Positions 53,855 to 62,655 of a stretch of DNA of 64,000 bases are shown piece after piece. This stretch comes from Streptomyces aidingensis (GTDB lineage Bacteria; Actinomycetota; Actinomycetes; Streptomycetales; Streptomycetaceae), in NCBI RefSeq assembly GCF_900112355.1, contig NZ_FOLM01000006.1, positions 1-64,000 of the forward strand, given 5' to 3'. The notes under the pieces are model-generated. The model was not told the DNA's origin. It made no database searches and saw only the letters and a program-made list of their open reading frames with translations. Numbering within the stretch: position 1 is the first letter of the stretch; the number at the start of each line of letters is the position of its first letter. A program made the translations under genes and the position numbers.

Positions 53855-54450
53855 TGCCGAAGGGACAGCCGGCGACCGTGCCGGAGGACGGCCTCACCAC
53901 CCGGCAGCGCCGCAACCGGCCGCTGCTGGCCGTGCACACCGGCTCCGGCAAGGGCAAGTCCACGGCCGCCTTCGGGCTGGCGCTGCGCGCCTGGAACCAG
54001 GGCTGGCCGATCGGGGTGTTCCAGTTCGTCAAGTCCGCCAAGTGGCGGGTCGGCGAGGAACGCGCGCTGCGGGTGCTGGGCGCCTCCGGCGAGGGCGGCA
54101 CGGTGGCCTGGCACAAGATGGGCGAGGGCTGGTCCTGGGTGCAGCGCTCCCTCACCGACAGCGAGGAGGCCGCCCGCGAGGGCTGGGCACAGGTGTGCCG
54201 GGATCTGGCCGCCGAGACCTACCGGCTGTATGTGCTGGACGAGTTCACCTATCCGATGCACTGGGGCTGGGTGGACGCCGAGGAGGTGGTCGGCGTGCTG
54301 CGGTCGCGTCCCGGAACCCAGCATGTGGTGATCACCGGCCGCAACGCGCCGCCCGCGCTGATCGGGGCGGCCGATCTGGTGACCGAGATGGGCAAGGTCA
54401 AACACCCCATGGACAGCGGCCAGAAGGGCCAGCGGGGCATCGAATGGTGA
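53854..54450 (+). CDS. cobO: cob(I)yrinic acid a,c-diamide adenosyltransferase CobO
   Basis: Corrinoid adenosyltransferase of the CobA/CobO family, 198 residues. The P-loop HTGSGKGKSTAAFGLALRAW is complete, followed by GVFQFVKSAKWRVGEERALR and DEFTYPMHWGWVD, the Walker B-like acidic segment. The end KVKHPMDSGQKGQRGIEW is typical. Starts inside the preceding stop (TAATG) and runs into cobB with a seven-base overlap, so all three are coupled. Confidence 0.96.
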   Translation: MPKGQPATVPEDGLTTRQRRNRPLLAVHTGSGKGKSTAAFGLALRAWNQGWPIGVFQFVKSAKWRVGEERALRVLGASGEGGTVAWHKMGEGWSWVQRSLTDSEEAAREGWAQVCRDLAAETYRLYVLDEFTYPMHWGWVDAEEVVGVLRSRPGTQHVVITGRNAPPALIGAADLVTEMGKVKHPMDSGQKGQRGIEW

Positions 54451-55895
54451 CCGGGGAGCCCGCCCGGGGCGACACCGGCGACGCCCCGAACGGACCGGGC
54501 GGCCCGTCGCGGGTGCCACGGCTGGTGATCGCCGCGCCCGCCTCCGGCAGCGGCAAGACCACGGTGGCGACCGGGCTGATGGCGGCCTTCACCGCCGCCG
54601 GGCTGACCGTCTCCCCGCACAAGGTGGGCCCGGACTACATCGACCCCGGCTACCACGCCCTGGCCACCGGCCGCCCCGGCCGCAATCTGGACGCCTTCCT
54701 CTGCGGCCCGGAGCTGATCGCGCCGCTGTTCCGGCACGGGGCGGCCGGGGCCGGCCTCGCCGTGGTGGAGGGCGTGATGGGCCTGTACGACGGCGCCTCC
54801 GGCGAGGGCGAGCTCGCCTCCACCGCCCAGGTGGCCAAGGCCCTGCGGGCCCCGGTGGTCCTGGTGGTGGACGCCTCCTCGCAGTCCCGCTCGGTGGCCG
54901 CCCTGGTGCACGGCTTCGCCTCCTGGGATCCGGGCGTCCGGCTCGCCGGGGTGATCCTCAACAAGGTGGGGTCCGCGCGCCACGAGGAGCTGCTGCGCGA
55001 GGCGCTGGACGGCTCCGGGGTCCCGGTGCTGGGCGCGCTGCACCGGGCGCAGCGGATCCGCACCCCCTCCCGGCATCTGGGCCTGGTGCCGGTGGCCGAG
55101 CGGCGGGCCGAGGCCGCGGAGGCGGTGGCGGCGATGGCCGAACGGGTCCGGGCCGGGGTGGACCTGGACGCCGTGCTGGCGCTGGCCCGCAGCGCCCCGC
55201 CGCTGGACGCCGCCCGCTGGACGCCCCCGGCCGGCACCGGGAACGGCACCGGCACCGGGACCGGGCGCCCGGTGATCGCCGTGGCCGGCGGCCCGGCCTT
55301 CACCTTCGGCTACGCCGAGCACCCGGAACTGCTGCGCGCGGCGGGCGCGGAGGTGGCGGTGTTCGACCCGCTGCGCGACGAGCGGCTGCCCGAGGCCACC
55401 GCCGGGCTGGTGATCGGCGGCGGCTTCCCCGAGGTCTACGCGGCCGAGCTGTCCGCCAACGAGCCGCTGCGCACCGCGGTGGCCGCGCTCGCCGCCACCG
55501 GCGCGCCGGTGGCGGCCGAGTGCGCCGGGCTGCTCTATCTGGCCCGTTCCCTGGACGGCCGCCCGATGTGCGGGGTCCTGGACGCCGAGGCGCGGATGAC
55601 GGACCGGCTCACCCTCGGCTACCGGCGGGCCGTGGCCCTGCACGACAGCGCCCTGGCCGCGGCCGGGACCCGGGTGCACGGCCACGAGTTCCACCGCACC
55701 CGGCTCGCCCCGGACGCCGGCGCCCTGCCCGCCTGGGGGCTGCTGGCGCCGGAACGCCGGACGGAGGGCCATGTGTCCGGCGGCGTCCACGCCTCCTATC
55801 TCCATCTGCACTGGGCCGCCCACCCGGAGCAGGCCGCCCGCCTGGTCCGCCGCGCCGCCCGGGCGCACCGCACGTTCGTCAGCGAAGGAGCCTGA
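54444..55895 (+). CDS. cobB: cobyrinate a,c-diamide synthase CobB
   Basis: Amidates the a and c carboxylates of the corrin ring, 483 residues. The ATP-binding region is LVIAAPASGSGKTTVATGLM, then HKVGPDYIDPGYHA and VVEGVMGLYDGASGEGELAS. The glutaminase half has PVAAECAGLLYLARSL (Cys) and the late EGHVSGGVHASYLHLHW. The start ATG 54444, or GTG 54447, lies inside the cobO stop. A Gly/Thr/Asn linker at about 266-274 (GTGNGTGTGTG) is encoded by six-base-like repeats. Five bases separate it from cobI. Confidence 0.95.
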   Translation: MVTGEPARGDTGDAPNGPGGPSRVPRLVIAAPASGSGKTTVATGLMAAFTAAGLTVSPHKVGPDYIDPGYHALATGRPGRNLDAFLCGPELIAPLFRHGAAGAGLAVVEGVMGLYDGASGEGELASTAQVAKALRAPVVLVVDASSQSRSVAALVHGFASWDPGVRLAGVILNKVGSARHEELLREALDGSGVPVLGALHRAQRIRTPSRHLGLVPVAERRAEAAEAVAAMAERVRAGVDLDAVLALARSAPPLDAARWTPPAGTGNGTGTGTGRPVIAVAGGPAFTFGYAEHPELLRAAGAEVAVFDPLRDERLPEATAGLVIGGGFPEVYAAELSANEPLRTAVAALAATGAPVAAECAGLLYLARSLDGRPMCGVLDAEARMTDRLTLGYRRAVALHDSALAAAGTRVHGHEFHRTRLAPDAGALPAWGLLAPERRTEGHVSGGVHASYLHLHWAAHPEQAARLVRRAARAHRTFVSEGA

Positions 55896-55900
55896 GCACC

Positions 55901-56653
55901 ATGAGCACCGGCAGCGCCACGGAGGAACCCCGGCTGATCGGGGTGGGCATGGGGCCGGGCGACCCCGAACTCGTCACGGTCCGGGGCGTGCGCGCGCTGC
56001 GCGAGGCTCCGGTGATCGTGGTGCCGGTGCTGGACACCGGCGAACCGGGCCGCGCCGAGGCCACCGTGCTCCACCACGCTCCCCGGGAGAAGGTGGTGCG
56101 GGTGGTGTTCGCGCTCAACGAACGGACCGACCGGGCGCGCCGGGAGGCCGCCTGGGACGCGGCGGGCGAGCGGGTGGCCGCGCTGCTGCGCGAGCACGGC
56201 ACGGTGGCCTTCGCCACCATCGGCGATCCGCACGTCTACTCCACCTTCGGCTATCTGGCGCAGACGGTCGGCGGGCTGGTCCCCGGTGTGCGGATCGGGA
56301 CCGTGCCCGGGATCACCGCCATGCAGGATCTGGCCGCGCGCTCCGGAGCGGTGCTGACCGAGGGCACCGAGCCGCTGACCCTGGTTCCGGTGACCGCCGG
56401 CATCGGCGTGCTGCGCACCGCGCTGGAGGGCCCGGGCACGGTCGTCGCCTACAAGTTCGGCCGGCACGCCGGGCAGGTGGCCCGGGCGCTGCGGGACACC
56501 GGACGGCTGGCCGACGCGGTCTGGGGCGCCTCGCTGGGCCTGCCCGGCGAATCGATCCGCCCGGCCGCCGAACTGGCCGCCGCCGGGCCGGTGCCGTATC
56601 TGGCCACGCTGATCGCCCCGCCCGCCCGCGCCACCCGGGGCGGCAAGCTGTGA
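55901..56653 (+). CDS. cobI: precorrin-2 C20-methyltransferase CobI/CbiL
   Basis: SAM-dependent methyltransferase of the tetrapyrrole methylase fold, 250 residues. It has LIGVGMGPGDPELVTVRGVR, the TIGDPHVYSTFGYLAQTVGG substrate loop and RIGTVPGITAMQDLAARSG, then VVAYKFGRHAGQVARALRD. An AAGGAG lies about ten bases upstream of ATG 55901. The stop overlaps the cobM start (GTGA). It acts on precorrin-2, or cobalt-precorrin-2 if cobalt is inserted early by CbiX. Confidence 0.95.
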   Translation: MSTGSATEEPRLIGVGMGPGDPELVTVRGVRALREAPVIVVPVLDTGEPGRAEATVLHHAPREKVVRVVFALNERTDRARREAAWDAAGERVAALLREHGTVAFATIGDPHVYSTFGYLAQTVGGLVPGVRIGTVPGITAMQDLAARSGAVLTEGTEPLTLVPVTAGIGVLRTALEGPGTVVAYKFGRHAGQVARALRDTGRLADAVWGASLGLPGESIRPAAELAAAGPVPYLATLIAPPARATRGGKL

Positions 56654-57510
56654 CCGGGGGCCGGGCGGCGGGCCGGGTGACCTTTGTGGGCGCCGGGCCG
56701 GGCGCCGCCGATCTGCTGACCTTCCGCGCCGCACGGGCCATCGCCGAGGCGGACATCGTGATCTGGGCGGCCAGCCTGGTGCACCCGGACGTGCTGGCGC
56801 ATGCCCGGCCGGAGGCGGAGGTCCTGGACTCGGCCGGACGGTCCCTGGAAGAGGTGGTCGCGGTCTACCGGCGGGCCCGCGACGCGGGGCTGCGGGTGGC
56901 CCGGGTGCACTCCGGCGATCCGGCGCTGTGGGGCGGCACCCAGGAGCAGATCGACCGCTGCCAGGAGCTGGGCATCGAGGTGGAGGTGGTGCCGGGCGTG
57001 TCCGCGTTCTCGGCCGTGGCCGCGCTCGTCCGGCGCGAGCTGACCATCCCGGAGATCGCGCAGTCGGTGATCCTGACCCGGCTGGGCGGCGGCAGGACCC
57101 CCATGCCGCCCGGCGAGGAGGTGCGGGAGTTCGCCCGGCACGGCACCACCATGGCGGTGTTCCTCTCCGCGGCCCGCTCCGGCCGGCTCGCCGCCGAACT
57201 GCTGGAGGGCGGCTACCCCACGGACACCCCGGTGGTGATCGCTCATCAGGCGACCTGGCCGGAGGAACTGCTGCTGCGCTGCACGGTCGGCACCCTGGAG
57301 GAGACGGTCAAGCGGCACCGCCTGTGGAAGCACACCCTGTTCCTGGTCGGCCCGGCGCTGTCCGCCGGGGGCACCCGTTCGCATCTGTACCACCCGGGCC
57401 ACTTCCACGGCTTCCGGCGCGCCGACCCCGCGGCCCGGGCCGAGCTGCGCACCCGCGGGACACCGGGCGGCCCCGGCGGCGGCCCCGGCGGGGGGGCCGG
57501 CCATGCGTGA
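56650..57510 (+). CDS. cobM: precorrin-4 C11-methyltransferase CobM/CbiF
   Basis: Protein of 286 residues, tetrapyrrole methylase fold: VTFVGAGPGAADLLTFRAAR, VHSGDPALWGGTQEQIDRC, VEVVPGVSAFSAVAALVRRE, VIAHQATWPEELLLRCTVGT. It carries a Gly/Pro-rich C-terminal tail of about 25 residues beyond the fold. GTG 56650 overlaps the cobI stop, and its end overlaps cbiD by eight bases. Confidence 0.95.
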   Translation: MTGGRAAGRVTFVGAGPGAADLLTFRAARAIAEADIVIWAASLVHPDVLAHARPEAEVLDSAGRSLEEVVAVYRRARDAGLRVARVHSGDPALWGGTQEQIDRCQELGIEVEVVPGVSAFSAVAALVRRELTIPEIAQSVILTRLGGGRTPMPPGEEVREFARHGTTMAVFLSAARSGRLAAELLEGGYPTDTPVVIAHQATWPEELLLRCTVGTLEETVKRHRLWKHTLFLVGPALSAGGTRSHLYHPGHFHGFRRADPAARAELRTRGTPGGPGGGPGGGAGHA

Positions 57511-58753
57511 GCTCCCCGAGCCGGCGTCGCCCGGGACGCCCGGGACGCCCCCGCCGCCCGGCCCGGCGGACCCGGGCGGCGGCGGGCCGGTGCTGCGGGA
57601 ACCGGATCTGCCGCGCACCATGAAGCAGCGCCCCCGGGCGCTGCGCACCGGCTGGACCACCGGCACCTGCGCCTCGGCCGCGGCGCGCGCCGCCGCCCTG
57701 CATCTGGTCACCGGCCGCCCGCAGCGCTGGGTCGAGGTGGCCCTGCCGTCCGGGCGCCGGGTGACCTTCGCCGTGGAGCGCTGCGAGCAGCTGCGCCCCG
57801 GCCGCACCGAGGCGGTGGTGGTCAAGGACGCCGGGGACGATCCGGATGTCACCCATGGCTCGTGGCTCACCGCCACCGTGGCCTGGCGGGCCCGGCCCGG
57901 TCTGGAACTGCACGGCGGCATCGGGGTCGGCGTGGTGACCAGGCCCGGCCTCGGCCTGGAGGTGGGCGGGCCGGCCATCAACCCCGTGCCCCGCCGGATG
58001 ATCACCGAGGCCGTGCGGGAGGTGATCGACACGGCGGCCCGGGGCGTGGACGTGACGATCAGCGTCCCGGACGGCGAGATCCGCGCCCGGAAGACGACCA
58101 ACGGCCGCCTCGGCATCCTCGGCGGCATCTCCATCCTGGGCACCACCGGGATCGTGCGGCCGTTCTCCACCGCCTCCTGGCGGGCCAGCGTGGAGCAGGC
58201 CGTGTCGGTGGCCGCCGCCCAGGGGGTGCCGGCGGTGGTGCTGTGCACCGGCGGCCGGACCGAGAAGGGCGCCATGGCACTGCTGCCGGACCTGCCGCCG
58301 GTGGCCTTTGTCGAGGTCGGGGACTTCACCGGGGCGGCGCTGCGCCGTGCGGCCGGACACGGTGTGCGGCGGGTGGTGTTCGTGGGCATGGCGGGCAAGC
58401 TGACCAAGCTGGCCGCCGGGGTGCTGATGACCCATTACACCCGCTCCCGGGTGGACACCTCGGTGCTGGGCGAGATCACCCGTGCCGCGGGCGGCCCGCC
58501 GGAGCTGGCCGGGCGGGTGGCCGCGGCCAACACCGCGCGGCACGCCTATGAGCTGTGGGAGGAGGCCGGTCTGCTGTCCGCGGCCGGGGCGGAGCTGTGC
58601 CGCCGGGTCGCCGGGGTGCTCTCCCGCTTCACCGGGGGCCGGCTGTCCGCCGAGGCGGCCCTGGTGGACTTCACCGGCCGCACCCTCATCGCCTCCGCCG
58701 CCTCCGGCTCCGGCTCCGCCGACGGCCCGGACCGACGGGGGCTGCTGCCGTGA
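57503..58753 (+). CDS. cbiD: cobalt-precorrin-5B C1-methyltransferase CbiD
   Basis: Protein of 416 residues with the CbiD core: LRTGWTTGTCASAAARAAAL, VVVKDAGDDPDVTHGSWLTA, GVGVVTRPGLGLEVGGPAIN, FVEVGDFTGAALRRAAGHGV, VVFVGMAGKLTKLAAGVLMT. The first 36 residues are a disordered Pro/Gly extension; an internal ATG at residue 40 (MKQRPRALRTGW) would be the usual family start. CbiD belongs to the anaerobic, cobalt-early pathway; its presence beside CobN makes the route a hybrid. It overlaps cobL by four bases (GTGA). Confidence 0.95.
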   Translation: MRELPEPASPGTPGTPPPPGPADPGGGGPVLREPDLPRTMKQRPRALRTGWTTGTCASAAARAAALHLVTGRPQRWVEVALPSGRRVTFAVERCEQLRPGRTEAVVVKDAGDDPDVTHGSWLTATVAWRARPGLELHGGIGVGVVTRPGLGLEVGGPAINPVPRRMITEAVREVIDTAARGVDVTISVPDGEIRARKTTNGRLGILGGISILGTTGIVRPFSTASWRASVEQAVSVAAAQGVPAVVLCTGGRTEKGAMALLPDLPPVAFVEVGDFTGAALRRAAGHGVRRVVFVGMAGKLTKLAAGVLMTHYTRSRVDTSVLGEITRAAGGPPELAGRVAAANTARHAYELWEEAGLLSAAGAELCRRVAGVLSRFTGGRLSAEAALVDFTGRTLIASAASGSGSADGPDRRGLLP

Positions 58754-60039
58754 TCACCGTGATCGGAACCGGAACCGGAACCGGAACCGGGACGGCCGTG
58801 GAGGCCATGACCGCCACCGGCCGTCCCGTCCCCACGCTGGCCGTGGGCGCCCGCCGCCATCTGGACGCGGCCGGACTGCCCCCCGGCGTGCCGCGCATCG
58901 TGCTGGGCCCGCTCGCCCCGGCCCTGGAGTCCGTCGCCGCGCACCGCGCGGAGCTGGGCCCGGCCGCCCGCGTGCTGGTGCTGGCCTCCGGCGACCCGGG
59001 GTTCTTCGGCATCGTGCGCGCCCTGGCCGCCCGGTTCGGCCCGCCCGCGCTGGATGTGCGGCCGTCCGTGCCCTCGGTGGCGGTGGCCTTCGCCCGCGCC
59101 GGGCTGCCCTGGGACGACGCGGCGGTGGTCAGCGCGCACGGCCGGGACGCGCGCACCGCCGTGCATGTCTGCCTGGCCCGGCCGAAGACCGCGGTGCTCA
59201 CCGGTCCGGGCGCCGGCCCGGCCGAACTGGGCGCGGCCCTGGCCCGGCTGGGCGCCCGGCGGACGCTGGTGGTGGCGAGCGCGCTCGGCGGGCCGGACGA
59301 GGAGCTGGTCCGCTGCTCGCCGCGGGAGGCGGCCGGGCGGAGCTGGCCCGGTCCGGTGCACGTGCTGCTGTGCCTGGATCCGGCCCGGGCTCTGGCCCCC
59401 GGCCCGCGCGTCCTGGCCGGGCCGCCGCCCGGGCCCGCCCGCTGGGCGCTGCCCGAGGAAGAGTTCGCCCATCGGGACGAGATGGTGACCAAGGCCGAGG
59501 TGCGGGCGATGGCGCTGGCCCGGCTCGGGCCGCGCCTGGGCGATCTGGTGTGGGACATCGGCGCCGGCAGCGGCTCGGTGGCGGTGGAGTGCGCCCGGTT
59601 CGGTGCCGCGGCCGTCGCCGTGGAGAAATCGGCCGGTGCGGTGGCGCTGTGCCGGGCCAATGCCGCCGCGCACGGCGTGGAGGTGCTGACCGTGCAGGGT
59701 GCGGCACCGGCCGCGCTGGACGGGCTGCCGGAGCCGGACGCGGTGTTCATCGGCGGCGGCGGAGCGGAGCTGGGCGCCATCACCGCGCATGCCGCCCGCC
59801 GGGCCCGCCGCACGGTGGTGGTGGCGCTGGCCGCGCTGGACCGGGTGCCGGTCGCCCGGCAGGCGCTGGCCGCGGCCGGGCTGGCCGTGGACGGTGTGCT
59901 GCTGCACGCCGCCCGGCTGATGCCGCTGCCCGGCGAGGTGACCCGGCTGTCCGCCCGCAACCCCGTCTTCCTCCTCTGGGGCGACCGGCCCGGCGGGCCG
60001 GAGAGCCGGGAGAACGACGAGCAAGGAGCCCGACCGTGA
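58750..60039 (+). CDS. cobL: precorrin-6Y C5,15-methyltransferase CobL (CbiE-CbiT fusion)
   Basis: Protein of 429 residues: an N-terminal CbiE-type methylase (about 1-200, VLVLASGDPGFFGIVRALAA, VSAHGRDARTAVHVCLARPK) and a C-terminal CbiT-type decarboxylating methyltransferase (about 235-429, VWDIGAGSGSVAVECARFGA, AVFIGGGGAELGAITAHAAR). The first residues are ITVIGTGTGTGTGTA, in which the normal GxGPG SAM-loop has been replaced or extended by Gly-Thr repeats encoded by GGAACC units, an odd feature worth checking. It is coupled to the cbiG-cobJ fusion by GTGA. Confidence 0.93.
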   Translation: MITVIGTGTGTGTGTAVEAMTATGRPVPTLAVGARRHLDAAGLPPGVPRIVLGPLAPALESVAAHRAELGPAARVLVLASGDPGFFGIVRALAARFGPPALDVRPSVPSVAVAFARAGLPWDDAAVVSAHGRDARTAVHVCLARPKTAVLTGPGAGPAELGAALARLGARRTLVVASALGGPDEELVRCSPREAAGRSWPGPVHVLLCLDPARALAPGPRVLAGPPPGPARWALPEEEFAHRDEMVTKAEVRAMALARLGPRLGDLVWDIGAGSGSVAVECARFGAAAVAVEKSAGAVALCRANAAAHGVEVLTVQGAAPAALDGLPEPDAVFIGGGGAELGAITAHAARRARRTVVVALAALDRVPVARQALAAAGLAVDGVLLHAARLMPLPGEVTRLSARNPVFLLWGDRPGGPESRENDEQGARP

Positions 60040-61805
60040 TCGGACTGATCTCCGCAACCGCCGCCGGGGCCGCCGCCCGCGACCGGCTGGCCGCCGCCTG
60101 GCCCGGCCGGACCCGGGTCTACGACGGGCCGGGCACCGCCGAGGCGGTGCGGCGGGCCTTCGCCGAGTGCGACGGGCTGGTGTGCTTCCTGGCCGCCGGC
60201 GCGGTGGTGCGGCTGCTGGCGCCGCTGCTGCGCGGCAAGGACACCGACCCCGGCGTGGTCTGCGTGGACGAGGCCGGGCGGCATGCGGTGGCCCTGCTGG
60301 GCGGCCACGCGGGCGGCGCCAACCGGCTGGCGGCCGAGGTGGCCGACGCGCTGCCGGGCTGCTCCCCGGTGATCACCACGGCCACCGACGCGGTGGGCAT
60401 ACCGGGGCTGGACACCCTGGGGTGGCCGGTGGAGGGCGCGGTGGCGGCCGTCGGCCGGGCGCTGCTGGACGGCGAGCGGGTGCTGCTGGCGGCCGACGCC
60501 CGCTGGCCGCTCCCGCCGCTGGGCCGGGGCCTGGTGGAACCGCCGCCGCCGTCCGGAGCGGACGGCGGCGGCAGTGGCGACGGCGGCGACGGCGGGGACG
60601 GCTTCGTGCTGGCGGTGACCGACCGCCGGACCGGGGGCGGGCCGCGCACCGCGGTGCTGCGTCCGCCGTCCCTGGTGGTCGGGGTCGGGGCGAGCCGGGG
60701 GGCACCGGCCGCGGAGGTCCTGGCGCTGATCCGGGACGCGCTGGCCGCCGGCGGGCTCTCCCCGCGGAGCGTGACCGCCCTGGCCACCGTGCAGGCCAAG
60801 GCGGCGGAGCCCGGTCTGCTGGCCGCCGCGCACCACCTCGGCCTGGAACTGGTCACCTTCCCCGCCGGGCGGCTGGCCGGCATCGAGGTGCCCAACCCCT
60901 CGGAACATCCCCGCCGGGCGGTCGGCACCCCCTCGGTGGCGGAGGCGGCGGCACTGGCCGCGGCCGGCCCCGGCGGCGAGCTGGTGGTGCCCAAGCGCAA
61001 GTCGGCCCCGCCGGACGGCGGTACCGCCATGGCCACCTGCGCGGTGGCCCGCCGCCGCCCGCGCGGCCGGCTGGCCCTGGTCGGGCTCGGCCCGGGCGCC
61101 CGCGACCTGCTGACCCCGCGCGCCCGGGCCGAACTGCGCCGGGCCTCGGTGGTGGTGGGCCTGGACCAGTACGTGGCGCAGATCCGGGATCTGCTGCGGC
61201 CCGGCACCCGGGTGCTGGAGTCGGGGCTCGGGGCCGAGGAGGCCCGCGCCCGCACCGCCGTGGCCGAGGCCCGGGCCGGCCGGGCCGTGGCGCTGATCGG
61301 CAGCGGCGACGCCGGTGTGTACGCGATGGCCGCGCCGGCCCTGGCCGGGGCGACCGCCGGGATCGAGGTGGTCGGCGTGCCGGGGATCACCGCCGCACTG
61401 GCGGCATCGGCCCTGCTGGGCGCACCGCTGGGCCATGACCATGTCTCGATCAGCCTCTCCGATCTGCACACCCCCTGGGAGGTCATCGAGCGCCGGGTGC
61501 GGGCCGCCGCCGAGGCCGATCTGGTGGTGACCTTCTACAACCCGCGCAGCCGCGGCCGGGACTGGCAACTGCCCAGGGCGCTGGCCCTGCTGGCGGAGCA
61601 CCGGGCGCCGGACACCCCCGTCGGCGTGGTGCGCAACGCGACCCGGCCGGGCGAGCGGGTCCGGCTCACCACGCTCGCCGCACTGGACCCCGCGGTGGTG
61701 GACATGATGACGGTGGTGACGGTGGGCAACACGGCCACCCGGCTGATCGCCGGACGGATGGTCACCCCCCGCGGCTACCGCTGGCAGCGGGAGCCGCGGC
61801 CATGA
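60036..61805 (+). CDS. cobJ: CbiG-CobJ fusion (lactone hydrolase and precorrin-3B C17-methyltransferase)
   Basis: Protein of 589 residues. The N-terminal half is CbiG (about 1-320): FLAAGAVVRLLAPLLRGKDT, VALLGGHAGGANRLAAEVAD, VVGVGASRGAPAAEVLALIR, PNPSEHPRRAVGTPSVAEAA. A Gly/Asp linker lies near 175-190. The C-terminal half is CobJ (about 345-589): RLALVGLGPGARDLLTPRA, GSGDAGVYAMAAPALAGATA, PGITAALAASALLGAPLGHD, FYNPRSRGRDWQLPRALAL. CbiG opens the delta-lactone in the anaerobic route. The fusion is common in actinobacteria. GTG 60036 follows GCAAGGAGCC and overlaps cobL. Confidence 0.94.
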   Translation: MIGLISATAAGAAARDRLAAAWPGRTRVYDGPGTAEAVRRAFAECDGLVCFLAAGAVVRLLAPLLRGKDTDPGVVCVDEAGRHAVALLGGHAGGANRLAAEVADALPGCSPVITTATDAVGIPGLDTLGWPVEGAVAAVGRALLDGERVLLAADARWPLPPLGRGLVEPPPPSGADGGGSGDGGDGGDGFVLAVTDRRTGGGPRTAVLRPPSLVVGVGASRGAPAAEVLALIRDALAAGGLSPRSVTALATVQAKAAEPGLLAAAHHLGLELVTFPAGRLAGIEVPNPSEHPRRAVGTPSVAEAAALAAAGPGGELVVPKRKSAPPDGGTAMATCAVARRRPRGRLALVGLGPGARDLLTPRARAELRRASVVVGLDQYVAQIRDLLRPGTRVLESGLGAEEARARTAVAEARAGRAVALIGSGDAGVYAMAAPALAGATAGIEVVGVPGITAALAASALLGAPLGHDHVSISLSDLHTPWEVIERRVRAAAEADLVVTFYNPRSRGRDWQLPRALALLAEHRAPDTPVGVVRNATRPGERVRLTTLAALDPAVVDMMTVVTVGNTATRLIAGRMVTPRGYRWQREPRP

Positions 61806-62023
61806 CCGGGCCGGCGGCGGCCCACGCACCGGGCGCCGGGGAGCCGCGGGCCCCGGTGGCCGTCACCGCGGCCTGCGCGGGCTGCGGAGCCTGCCTGCTG
61901 ACCTGCCCGCAGCACGCCATCCGCCCGGCCGGCGCCGCGCTGCTGGTCCGCGCCGATCTGTGCACCGGCTGCGGCGAATGCATCGAGGTGTGCCCGGCCG
62001 ACGCCATCGAGGAGCGCCCATGA
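61802..62023 (+). CDS. two-cluster [4Fe-4S] ferredoxin in the cobalamin operon
   Basis: Protein of 73 residues. Two typical motifs CAGCGACLLTCPQHAI and CTGCGECIEVCPADAI (CxxCxxCxxxCP) bind two clusters, after a 20-residue Ala/Gly/Pro N-terminus. It is coupled on both sides (ATGA overlaps with cbiG-cobJ and cobH). A plausible role is to donate electrons to a reductive step of corrin synthesis or to cobalt reduction before adenosylation by CobO; no direct evidence. It may compensate for the absence of a CobG gene in the visible operon. Confidence 0.9.
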   Translation: MTGPAAAHAPGAGEPRAPVAVTAACAGCGACLLTCPQHAIRPAGAALLVRADLCTGCGECIEVCPADAIEERP

Positions 62024-62655
62024 CCCCCGCCGCGAGCCCCGCGCCCGTGCCCGGTCCCGGTCCGGCTTTCCGGACCGTGCACCCGATCGAGGAGGAGTCC
62101 TACCGGATTCTGCGGTCCCGGCTGGACACCTCCGCGCTGCCCCCGCTGACCCGGGCGGTGACCGAGCGGGTGATCCACGCCAGCGCCGATCTCGCCTATG
62201 CCACCGACCTGGTGACGGACGAGGACGCGCTGCGTGCCGCGCACACCGCCCTGCACCGGGACGGCGTCCCGGTGGTGACCGACGTCGCCATGGTGGCCGC
62301 CGGCATCACCCGCCGCCCCGCCGTCTGCCGGCTCGCCGAGGCAGCCGCCGACCCGGCCGCCGGCCTGACCCGCAGCGCGCACGCGGTGCGGCTGGCGCTG
62401 GCCGAGACCGGACCCGGCGCGGTCTGGGTCATCGGCTGTGCGCCGACCGCGCTGCTGGAACTGCTCGCACTGGCCGCCGCGGCCCGCCCGGCCCTGGTGG
62501 TGGGTCTGCCGGTGGGCTTTGTCGGCGCCGCGGAGAGCAAGGCGGCGCTGCGTGCCGCCGGGCTGCCGGCCGTCAGCAACATGTCCGAGAAGGGGGGTTC
62601 GGCGGTGGCCGCCGCCGCCGTCAACGCCCTGCTGTACACCGAGGAGATTCCGTGA
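62020..62655 (+). CDS. cobH: precorrin-8X methylmutase CobH/CbiC
   Basis: Moves a methyl group to give hydrogenobyrinic (cobyrinic) acid. The protein has 211 residues. It has HPIEEESYRILRSRLD, VTERVIHASADLAYATDLVT (catalytic His), VVTDVAMVAAGITRR, GLPVGFVGAAESKAAL, typical of the family, and VSNMSEKGGSAVAAAAVNAL. It starts in the ferredoxin stop (ATGA) and ends in the cbiX start (GTGA). Confidence 0.96.
   Translation: MTPAASPAPVPGPGPAFRTVHPIEEESYRILRSRLDTSALPPLTRAVTERVIHASADLAYATDLVTDEDALRAAHTALHRDGVPVVTDVAMVAAGITRRPAVCRLAEAAADPAAGLTRSAHAVRLALAETGPGAVWVIGCAPTALLELLALAAAARPALVVGLPVGFVGAAESKAALRAAGLPAVSNMSEKGGSAVAAAAVNALLYTEEIP

Noticed and set aside
58686..61829. 1,047-codon minus-strand open frame
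   Set aside because: Antisense shadow of cobL and cbiG-cobJ; low complexity.
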